Positions 1 to 5,883 of a stretch of 11,700 bases of DNA are shown here, piece by piece; the stretch's first letter is position 1, and each line of letters starts with the position of its first letter. Origin of the DNA: Candidatus Methanophagales archaeon (GTDB lineage Archaea; Halobacteriota; Syntropharchaeia; Alkanophagales; Methanospirareceae). Position numbers and translations under genes: made by a program. Location of the stretch: the NCBI GenBank assembly GCA_003601795.1, contig PIXU01000096.1, forward strand, positions 1 through 11,700. Reading direction: 5' to 3'. The notes under the pieces were generated by a model. The model was not told where the DNA came from. It saw only the letters and a list, made by a program, of their open reading frames with translations, and made no database searches.

Positions 1-2
1 CC

Positions 3-155
3 CAGTTTGTATTATTTGGATTTGCGGAACATATAATAGATTTTCACAAAAGGGAATTGTCTATTGCAGAAGGATGGATACCCTTAAACTGGTGGACAAA
101 AATGGAACAAAAATGGTCGGATTTTATAATCGGGAAATTGCCCAAATATGGCTAA
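3..155 (+). CDS. C-terminal end of an unrecognised protein (partial)
   Basis: An open frame runs in from the left edge of the window and ends at a TAA at 153-155, giving 50 residues. The translation has a plausible protein composition: an aromatic- and hydrophobic-rich beginning (FVLFGFAEHIIDF), then GWIPLNWW, and a basic tail ending KLPKYG. Another forward frame is also open to about base 193, but its translation is less protein-like. I do not recognise a family. The upstream part lies outside the window, so neither length nor function can be judged. It reads in the same direction as nadA, and the 80-odd nt gap carries a promoter-like box, so it need not be in the same operon. Confidence 0.45.
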   Translation, partial: QFVLFGFAEHIIDFHKRELSIAEGWIPLNWWTKMEQKWSDFIIGKLPKYG

Positions 156-200
156 TTTTCAACACCCCAGTTGTACCCAAAGTTTTCTCGTGACATGTGG

Positions 201-212
201 TTTTTTATATCT
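201..212 (+). promoter_or_regulatory. Candidate TATA box of nadA
   Basis: The run TTTTTTATATCT lies about 27-38 nt before the ATG at 239. That is the spacing expected for an archaeal TATA box feeding a leaderless or very short-leader transcript. The box falls inside the longer open frame that begins with GTG at 197, which argues that nadA translation does not start at 197. This is pattern recognition only. Confidence 0.4.
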
Positions 213-238
213 GCTATACAAATACAGTATTAGTGGAA

Positions 239-1165
239 ATGGAGAAAGTGCGCAGGGCACAGGTGGAGCGGATAGAAAGGTTAAAACGAGAGAAGAATGC
301 GATTATCCTCGCTCATAATTACCAGCGTGCGGAGATTCAGGACATAGCGGAATTCGTTGGCGACTCCTTAGAGCTTGCAAGGAAAGCGATGGATACGACT
401 GCAGACCTCATAATCTTCTGCGGCGTTGATTTCATGGCGGAAACCGCAGCAATACTGAACCCCGATAAAAAAGTTGTCATTCCCGATAAGGGCGCGGTAT
501 GCCCAATGGCACAGCAATTATCCACTGACGATTTGTTTGCTGCGAAGCGAAAAAATCCCGATGCGGAGGTTGTCCTCTATGTGAACACGCTTGCGGAATG
601 TAAGGCGCTTGCAGACTGCGTTTGTACTTCTGCGAATGCACAGGAAATAGTCAATGCGATGGATTCTTCTATCGTATTATTTGGGCCTGACCGCAATTTA
701 GCGTATCACGCACAGAAGACAACCTCTAAAACCATTATTCCCGTTCCTGAACACGGGCTCTGCCCTTCGCACCACCAGATAGTGATGACGGATTTGCTAA
801 AAGCAAAGAAGGCGCATCCGGGAGCAAAAATTGTTGTTCATCCGGAATGCATCCCCGAAGTTCAAGACCACGCGGATTATATCGCTTCAACGAGCGGCAT
901 GGTAAAGATTTGTAATGAAAAGGAAGCGGGTGATGAATTTCTGATTGGCACGGAAATTGGGATGCTGCACCGGCTCAAGAAGGAAGCGCCGGAAAAGAAG
1001 TTCTATCCTATATCCACTACCGCCGTCTGTCCTCAGATGAAAATGCACACGTTAGAGAATGTAGAATCCGCATTGAAGAAAGAGAAGCCGGAAGTGGTTG
1101 TTCCGGACGAAATCTTAGGCAAAGCGAGGAAGGCAATAGAGAGGATGCTCGAAATCTCACATTAA
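239..1165 (+). CDS. nadA: Quinolinate synthase NadA
   Basis: NadA condenses iminoaspartate with dihydroxyacetone phosphate to give quinolinate, the precursor of the NAD pyridine ring, using a [4Fe-4S] cluster in the cytosol. The three family cysteines are visible in their usual settings, at residues 88 (GAVCPMA), 175 (HGLCPSHHQ) and 264 (TTAVCPQMKMH), counting from the ATG at 239. Other hallmarks are AHNYQ near residue 25, GDSLELAR near 41, and HPEC near 201. The protein is 308 aa, normal for the family. The frame is open back to GTG 197, but that adds 14 hydrophobic residues not typical of NadA and overlaps a TATA-like box. I therefore chose ATG 239; GTG 233 is also possible. The partners nadB or nadX and nadC are not in the window. 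The 3' end overlaps the convergent cooC-like gene by 9 nt. Confidence 0.95.
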   Translation: MEKVRRAQVERIERLKREKNAIILAHNYQRAEIQDIAEFVGDSLELARKAMDTTADLIIFCGVDFMAETAAILNPDKKVVIPDKGAVCPMAQQLSTDDLFAAKRKNPDAEVVLYVNTLAECKALADCVCTSANAQEIVNAMDSSIVLFGPDRNLAYHAQKTTSKTIIPVPEHGLCPSHHQIVMTDLLKAKKAHPGAKIVVHPECIPEVQDHADYIASTSGMVKICNEKEAGDEFLIGTEIGMLHRLKKEAPEKKFYPISTTAVCPQMKMHTLENVESALKKEKPEVVVPDEILGKARKAIERMLEISH

Positions 1166-1960
1166 CGTATAACTTCCTTCTATCTGAGATTCACAAATCT
1201 TCTTAAATATCTCCTTCACCGCAACAACCGCCTTAGAATCCTCTGGCAGTTCGATTATCGGCTTCCCTACCAGATCAAACGCTCTTATGTTCTCGTCCTC
1301 AGGAACCGTCCCTATAAGCTCAACCCCGCTATCCTTCACCATCCCCGCTAAAGCATTCTTCACCGCCTCATCCTCGGTAACCTTGTTCAACACCAGATAC
1401 ACGTGCCGGAAGTTAATCTGCAACTTCTTTGCAAGGTTCTTTATGTTCGCTGCCGTATCTATGCCCCGCTTCGTGGGGTCGCTTACCACAAGCATTGTAT
1501 CCACGTCGCGAGTCGTTCTGCGGCTCAGATGCTCCAGCCCGGCTTCGCAATCTATCACAATTGCAGGGAATCGTGCGGACAGCTTATCAATAAAATGCCG
1601 TAGCATGTCGTTTATCAGGCAATAGCAGCCGGGACCTTCGGAATGCCCCATTGCTAATACCGAGAACCGCGGTGTGTTCACCATTATCTCCTCTATTTTA
1701 TATTCAATCAGCATGTCAGTGGGCATGTCTTCAGAAAAAAACACCTGCGAAGGCGATGCTATCTCATCCCTTACATCACTTATCGCGCGTTTTACGTCGA
1801 CACCTAACGTACTTGGAAGGCACGATGCAGGGTCGGCATCTATCGCGAGCACCGTGCCCAGCCCGTTTTCCGCCAGGAATTTCAGTATTAGCGAGGCAAT
1901 CACCGTTTTTCCCGTGCCGCCCTTTCCTGCTACCGCGATGATATTAGCCTTTTGGGTCAT
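1157..1960 (-). CDS. cooC: CooC-type nickel-insertion ATPase (CO dehydrogenase maturation)
   Basis: This 267-aa protein belongs to the MinD/SIMIBI class of P-loop ATPases. It has the deviant Walker A GKGGTGKT at residues 12-19, the DADP motif at 41-44, a CxC pair (GCYCLIN) with cysteines at 112 and 114, and a Walker-B-like strand IVIDCEAGLEHL at about 134-145. The CxC pair sits where CooC proteins bind metal at the dimer interface, and it separates this group from MinD and NifH. CooC proteins use ATP to help load nickel into the C cluster of CO dehydrogenase. Archaea with CODH/acetyl-CoA synthase carry such proteins, usually near cdh genes, but no cdh gene is seen here. The start is the ATG at 1960, with P-loop spacing normal for the family. 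An AT-rich box lies 20-30 nt upstream. The precise client enzyme is inferred. Confidence 0.85.
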   Translation of the reverse strand: MTQKANIIAVAGKGGTGKTVIASLILKFLAENGLGTVLAIDADPASCLPSTLGVDVKRAISDVRDEIASPSQVFFSEDMPTDMLIEYKIEEIMVNTPRFSVLAMGHSEGPGCYCLINDMLRHFIDKLSARFPAIVIDCEAGLEHLSRRTTRDVDTMLVVSDPTKRGIDTAANIKNLAKKLQINFRHVYLVLNKVTEDEAVKNALAGMVKDSGVELIGTVPEDENIRAFDLVGKPIIELPEDSKAVVAVKEIFKKICESQIEGSYTLM

Positions 1961-2124
1961 TATTCCATCGAAAGATTACTATTTAATATGTTTAGAATTA
2001 GAATGCAAGTATTTGAACTTACGAAGACACAGGAAGTAAGAGAACAGAAGTCAGAATTCTGTTTTCTATTCTCTGATTTCTGGTCTTGTGTTAATCTTGT
2101 GGAATCTCGTGGTTTTTTAAAACC
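1961..2124. other. Intergenic region between cooC and the DUF2119-like gene
   Basis: This 164-nt non-coding stretch separates two minus-strand genes. Near its left end (1981-1990) the minus strand reads CATATTAAAT, about 21-30 nt before the cooC ATG, and could be its TATA box. The middle holds a nested inverted repeat, listed separately. A T-rich run (GGTTTTTTAAAACC, about 2111-2124) lies directly after the DUF2119-like stop; it is partly self-complementary. I see no convincing ORF or tRNA in this stretch. Confidence 0.5.
2027..2091. repeat. Nested inverted repeat / potential hairpin
   Basis: CAGAAGTCAGA at 2045-2055 pairs with TCTGATTTCTG at 2072-2082 over 11 positions with one G-T wobble. 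It is flanked by ACACA (2027-2031) facing TGTGT (2087-2091). Inside lies the perfect 10-nt palindrome CAGAATTCTG (2052-2061), which offers a competing fold. The element lies in the gap between two co-directional minus-strand genes. It might be a processing site, a terminator-like structure, or a copy of a dispersed palindromic repeat. Nothing in the sequence chooses between these. Confidence 0.4.
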
Positions 2125-2745
2125 TCAAAACGCTTTCAACTTGTTACGATAATATTGCCGAAACAACTCCTCCGCCTTTTGCATTTGCGCGGGATACCAC
2201 CTTCTAAGCACCTCCATCACTTCCTCTCTCTTTGCTTTACTTAGTGCAAGCCGTAAAACCCGTAAAACTTCGGCTCTAACGTTCTCATCCTCGCTTTTCC
2301 AATTTGGCACCTCGATAGTCACGCAAAAACTGCGCTCGCTAAATTTTCTTCTCAGTATGGGTGCGATAGAACCCAGAAGGATTCCCGTCCCGCAGTCAAC
2401 AAAAGGAGGGACGCCTATTCTGAGCTCTCGCTCAGGGTCGGTTAGCCCGGAATACGAATGCTTGCCATAAGCGTGCAGCTCGAAATAGAAATGAGGTTTA
2501 TAGTTCTCGATGAGCTGAAGCAATTCAATGCCCGCTCTGCTCCGATAATATTCTTCAGATAAAACGTCCACGTACTTGCCGTGCTCAATGAGACAGGGCA
2601 CGATTATCGCTTTTCCAGCATATACCACATCCTTTGCCAACTGTTCAAGAATAGGTGCGGTGTACAAACCTTCTTTTCCGTGCAGACCACCGACAAACAG
2701 TTTCGTCGGTCCTGCTTCAGAAGCAGTAAGTCGGTACAGCTTCAT
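2125..2745 (-). CDS. DUF2119-like archaeal protein, possible zinc hydrolase
   Basis: This 206-aa protein resembles the DUF2119 family of archaea, whose function is unknown to me. Its motifs suggest an M14 carboxypeptidase / AstE-AspA-like fold. The motif GGLHGKEG has H22 and E25 spaced as a zinc-binding HxxE, FELHAYG has H91 as a third possible ligand, and TIEVPNW has E145 where M14 enzymes place their catalytic glutamate. The order and spacing fit that fold, but the protein is shorter than most M14 peptidases. No signal peptide or membrane segment is seen, so it should be cytosolic. The ATG at 2745 follows an AT-rich box and directly starts a sensible strand (MKLYRL). The C-terminal 45 residues are charged and helical. 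It sits between pth2 and cooC on the same strand, without tight spacing to either. Family call moderate; enzymatic role inferred. Confidence 0.65.
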   Translation of the reverse strand: MKLYRLTASEAGPTKLFVGGLHGKEGLYTAPILEQLAKDVVYAGKAIIVPCLIEHGKYVDVLSEEYYRSRAGIELLQLIENYKPHFYFELHAYGKHSYSGLTDPERELRIGVPPFVDCGTGILLGSIAPILRRKFSERSFCVTIEVPNWKSEDENVRAEVLRVLRLALSKAKREEVMEVLRRWYPAQMQKAEELFRQYYRNKLKAF

Positions 2746-2760
2746 TTTTGTGATATTCCA

Positions 2761-2785
2761 AAAGAGATTTTTAAATTTTTAAAGT
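2761..2785 (-). promoter_or_regulatory. Candidate TATA region of the DUF2119-like gene
   Basis: Read on the minus strand, this segment is CTTTAAAAATTTAAAAA followed by TCTCTTTT. Its A/T core lies about 22-37 nt before the ATG at 2745, suitable for an archaeal TATA box with a short leader. It suggests the gene has its own promoter rather than depending on read-through from pth2. Confidence 0.35.
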
Positions 2786-2807
2786 AAAAGATATCGGTTT
2801 CTTTGAT

Positions 2808-2834
2808 CAAACTTTCTTTTTGAAATAAAGTTTG
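2808..2834 (-). terminator. Small hairpin immediately after pth2
   Basis: CAAACTTT (2808-2815) and AAAGTTTG (2827-2834) are perfect 8-nt inverted copies with an 11-nt A/T-rich loop, starting at the base next to the pth2 stop codon. The position suits a 3'-end structure of the pth2 transcript. No long U tract follows directly, so a terminator is only one reading. Confidence 0.35.
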
Positions 2835-3203
2835 TTATAGCAATTGCAAATCCTTCGTAATCTTATCCACTTCTTCTGCATTTGCGGGTCCTATTCCTAT
2901 TGCAGTTACCGTTCCCGGCGGTATTTCCGTCAGACCCGCATCTTCAACGATAGCAACCGGCAGTCCAAGCTTCTTCGCTTCCTTTTCTAATTCGTATATC
3001 TCGTCGAGGCTATTTACCTTCAGCACGACCTTCTTCTGCCCTTGTGCCCGCCAGTTCTTCCTATTCCGCACCGCAGCGAGCTCATAGCTTAATATCGAAG
3101 CATGAGCGACTTGAACTGCTGCTTTACCCTTTGACAGCTTCAGGTCTTCTCTGATTACGATGCACTGTTTATATCCCTTTTGTGTTTTGGATGGATTCAA
3201 CAT
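2835..3203 (-). CDS. pth2: Peptidyl-tRNA hydrolase, archaeal/eukaryotic type (Pth2)
   Basis: Pth2 cleaves the ester bond of peptidyl-tRNAs that drop off ribosomes, recycling the tRNA in the cytosol. The 122-aa protein shows the full family pattern. It has YKQCIVIREDL at 11-21, the catalytic and nucleotide-contacting segment KGKAAVQVAHAS at 25-36, KVVLKV at 58-63, DAGLTEIPPGT at 88-98, GIGPA at 103-107, and the closing KDLQLL. The length is typical, with about ten extra N-terminal residues. The ATG at 3203 lies only 10 nt after the stop of the TPR gene upstream on the same strand. The gene is therefore probably transcribed with the STAND/TPR cassette or from a promoter inside its last gene. 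A small inverted repeat follows the stop codon. Confidence 0.95.
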   Translation of the reverse strand: MLNPSKTQKGYKQCIVIREDLKLSKGKAAVQVAHASILSYELAAVRNRKNWRAQGQKKVVLKVNSLDEIYELEKEAKKLGLPVAIVEDAGLTEIPPGTVTAIGIGPANAEEVDKITKDLQLL

Positions 3204-3213
3204 TTTTTGGCTT

Positions 3214-4647
3214 TCACTTCTTTTTCAATAAACTATTTATCATTGTATTGATGCTTTCAAAAAGGGAATGATTGTAGCCCACCACAAAGTCTTGAGCTTC
3301 CAAGTACCATTCCAATGCACGCTCTTTATCGCCTTTCTGAGCAAAAACATCGCCGATGTTCATCAAAGTTTGGGCTGTTCCTATTCTGCCCCCCATACCT
3401 TTGAAAATTTTTAATGCCTTCTCGTAATATCCCAGAGCCTTTTCAAGTTCTCCTTTGTTGAGATAGATGTTGCCCACGTTTCCAAGAACACTAGCCATTC
3501 CTTCTTTTCTCCCCAACTCTCCATACAGTTTCAATGCCTTCTCGTAATATTCTAAAGCTTTGTCCAGTTCTCCTTTGGTATGGTGGACAATGCCTATGTT
3601 TCCTAAAATAGCAGCCATTCCTTCTTTTCTCCCCAACTCTTCATACAGTTTCAATGCCTTCACGGAGTATTCCAGAGCTTTGTCCAGTTCTCCTCTGATT
3701 CCATAGACAATGCTTATGTTTCCAAGTTGATTTGCTACACCCTCTTTTATTCCCAACCTCTTATGCAGTTCCAATGCCTTCTCGTAATATTCCAAAGCCT
3801 TGTCAAGTTCCCCTTTGATTCGGTAGACAACACCTATGTTTCCAAGTTGACTTGCCATTCCTTCTTTTTTTCCCAACTCTTCATACAGTTTCAATGCCTT
3901 CTCAGCAAATTCCAACGCTTTATCAAGTTCCCCTTTGATTCGATAGACAGCACCTATGTTTCCAAGCTGACTTGCCATTCCTTCTTTTTTTCCCAACTCT
4001 TCATACAGTTTCAATGCCTTCTCGGCAAATTCCAAAGCTTTATCAAGTTCTCCCGTATAGTAGAATACCGTGCTCAATTCGGTCAAAATTTTAGCTTTTT
4101 CTTGCTTATCCCTGACCCTTTCAAGAAGATACTCATTTATCCTCTTCCTTCTCAGCAAGTCCTCTTTATCTCGGTAAGAGAAAGAAGTGGCCAGAGTCTC
4201 AAGAGCCTCAAAAGCCATTCCTCTTTCCGCTTCTTTTAATTCATAATAGTTCCCTCTATACCTCCAGAAGTCTGGTGCTTTTTTTATCACGCTATCAGAA
4301 AATGCACTATTGTAAAACACCATATTAGGTATCTTCACCTCGTAGAACAACTCTCTGAAATTATTCAAAGTATTGAGTAAATCTTCTGTCGGCTCTTCGG
4401 GCATCACCCAGATTAGAACATCCACACCATCAAAATCCCTGCTTTTCAAATTGTGGATAATTTGCTCACCATTTTCCACATGAATTACTTTTGATAAGAA
4501 TCTCCCTCGCAAAGTCTGGATAATTCTGTCTCTATAAGCAGGTGAATTAACCACGCATAGTATCAAGTTCCCTTTACCTTTTGAAATCTCAAGCTCTGCT
4601 ATTATCGTATCTATTTCCTCTACATCTTCCATCAAGCTTTTTTCCAT
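3214..4647 (-). CDS. TPR-array protein with Rossmann-like / degenerate NTPase-like N-terminal domain
   Basis: This is the third gene of the cassette. From the ATG at 4647 the protein is 477 aa. Residue numbers here count from the upstream GTG at 4689, which would give 491 aa. Residues about 40-150 form an alternating strand/helix domain: NLILCVVNSP, then DVLIWVMPEEP, LNNFREL (108-114), IPNMVFYNSAF and APDFWRYR (138-145). It has no Walker A. The LN..RE and APDFW.xR motifs recall a domain that precedes TPR arrays in some bacterial STAND-type proteins, possibly a decayed P-loop fold (from memory). Residues 204-468 hold seven TPR units of exactly 40 residues, with a conserved GNIG and GELDKALE, then a C-terminal cap shared with the STAND protein. 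The true start is unclear. ATG 4647 has GGTGGAG just upstream. ATG 4632 forms a TGATG overlap with the previous stop. GTG 4689 would overlap that gene by 58 nt and is least likely. Function unknown; probably protein recognition or scaffolding. Confidence 0.8.
   Translation of the reverse strand: MEKSLMEDVEEIDTIIAELEISKGKGNLILCVVNSPAYRDRIIQTLRGRFLSKVIHVENGEQIIHNLKSRDFDGVDVLIWVMPEEPTEDLLNTLNNFRELFYEVKIPNMVFYNSAFSDSVIKKAPDFWRYRGNYYELKEAERGMAFEALETLATSFSYRDKEDLLRRKRINEYLLERVRDKQEKAKILTELSTVFYYTGELDKALEFAEKALKLYEELGKKEGMASQLGNIGAVYRIKGELDKALEFAEKALKLYEELGKKEGMASQLGNIGVVYRIKGELDKALEYYEKALELHKRLGIKEGVANQLGNISIVYGIRGELDKALEYSVKALKLYEELGRKEGMAAILGNIGIVHHTKGELDKALEYYEKALKLYGELGRKEGMASVLGNVGNIYLNKGELEKALGYYEKALKIFKGMGGRIGTAQTLMNIGDVFAQKGDKERALEWYLEAQDFVVGYNHSLFESINTMINSLLKKK
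3286..4080 (-). repeat. 120-bp tandem repeats encoding seven TPR units
   Basis: The DNA repeats with a 120-bp period in exact register with the 40-residue TPR unit. The units at 3841-3930 and 3961-4050 differ at only three of 90 positions, while the other units are more diverged. This points to a recent duplication or gene conversion within the array. The repeats are coding and contain no frameshift. Confidence 0.85.
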
Positions 4648-5882
4648 CTCTCCACCAACGGCATCAATAATGGATTTATATCGCACCACCTTCCCTCTTC
4701 ATCTTCATACTCAACCGCAGTCAAGCTGAAAAGCAAATCACGACTTGTGGAATCGCTTATATTCTCATCGCGAGCTTCCTTTTTATCATAAATCTCTAAA
4801 AGTCGGCTTTTATGCGCTTCGGTGAGTGTTCGGTCATACGTTCTCCTCAATTTCTCCAACGCTTTCGCCACTTCTTCTTTTGTTATCTTTTCATTCTCAT
4901 TCCTGTATGCTTTTATTGCCGCATCCCTCATAACCGAAATGAACTCAGAAGTTTTTCCTGTGGATAATATCGCTTCTTTCAACGCTTCTTCTTCTATCAA
5001 ACCCAAATCCATCCTCTTCTCCACTATCCCCTTGTAGAAATTGAAATTTTCTTCATTTATCCCCTTCCTATCTCTACTTCTCACTGGAAGTTGCGGTAGG
5101 ATAATGTCATCATCAAAAGCATGCCGGACATTCTCGTAATACGGATTGAAAGTCAATGGTATGGGGAATGTGTAAATAACGAAGCAATTTGGTTGTATGA
5201 GCAAGCCATAATTTTTATAGAAGAAGACTTCTGCTTGTTGTCCTCGAGCAAGTTTATCGAGGTCATCCACGATTACCACAACTTTTTTGTTTGATTTGCT
5301 TTCCACTTCCATCGTAAGCCACTTGAGCCTTTGTATAAGGTCGCTTATTTTCGTTTCAAGCTCTTTTCTAATATACTCTCTCGTCTTCGCTTCTCTCCCT
5401 AATTTCAGTAGTATAAATTTCGAGAAAGATATTCCCGCTTCTCTATATCTGGTGATGTCCTCTTCTGAAACTTTCGTGATGCGCATCATGAATTCCCTGA
5501 AATCATCTTTAATATCCCGTTCCAATTCAATCTCTTTCTCGGCGGTATCATAGATTTTCAACGCCATGGAAGCGAAGAAATCCCTGAAATCGAAATCGCT
5601 TACATCCAATTCACGAATTGAATAACTCACGATGAGAAATCTGTTCTCATCAAGCGCTCTGGATAGCCTATTCAGTTCCGTGCTCTTACCACATCCTCGG
5701 AAGCCGAGGAAAAGGTATTTCTTAGCACTTTCTGCGTTCTCTATCCTGTCTTTCAGTTCTTCTATCGGAGATGGTGCGCCCTTTGGTCTCTCGACGTAAA
5801 AATCTCGGAACTCCTCCACCGTCTTGAGTGGCTCCACAACGAAGTTGTTGTATGCTTCAATTAGATTCGTGGCTTTTGGCAT
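4632..5882 (-). CDS. P-loop ATPase, AAA+/STAND type
   Basis: This 416-aa protein is the second cassette gene. It has Walker A GFRGCGKST at residues 60-68, a clear Walker B VVVIVDDLDK at 201-210, and a sensor-1-like strand FVIYTFPIPLTF near 234-245. A helical insert (about 115-195) between the two Walker motifs is rich in charged residues and may form a coiled coil. The C-terminal part, about 275-416, looks like a lid and winged-helix region ending in LLFSLTAVEYED and WCDINPLL. The layout resembles ORC/Cdc6-like or KAP-like AAA+ proteins and STAND-associated ATPases; I cannot place it exactly. It probably hydrolyses ATP, since both Walker motifs are intact. It starts at an ATG one base after the STAND gene's stop, and its stop overlaps a possible start of the next gene, so translation of the three is likely coupled. 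No effector domain is visible. Role unknown. Confidence 0.8.
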   Translation of the reverse strand: MPKATNLIEAYNNFVVEPLKTVEEFRDFYVERPKGAPSPIEELKDRIENAESAKKYLFLGFRGCGKSTELNRLSRALDENRFLIVSYSIRELDVSDFDFRDFFASMALKIYDTAEKEIELERDIKDDFREFMMRITKVSEEDITRYREAGISFSKFILLKLGREAKTREYIRKELETKISDLIQRLKWLTMEVESKSNKKVVVIVDDLDKLARGQQAEVFFYKNYGLLIQPNCFVIYTFPIPLTFNPYYENVRHAFDDDIILPQLPVRSRDRKGINEENFNFYKGIVEKRMDLGLIEEEALKEAILSTGKTSEFISVMRDAAIKAYRNENEKITKEEVAKALEKLRRTYDRTLTEAHKSRLLEIYDKKEARDENISDSTSRDLLFSLTAVEYEDEEGRWCDINPLLMPLVERWKKA

Positions 5883-5883
5883 T

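Noticed and set aside
3..193. Alternative forward frame open from the left edge to about base 193
   Set aside because: Its translation is rich in Cys, Arg and Asn with no structural pattern, and the frame ending at 155 gives a much more protein-like C-terminus.
1674..2039. Plus-strand open frame overlapping the 5' half of cooC
   Set aside because: It is antisense to the conserved P-loop region of cooC and shows no recognisable protein pattern.
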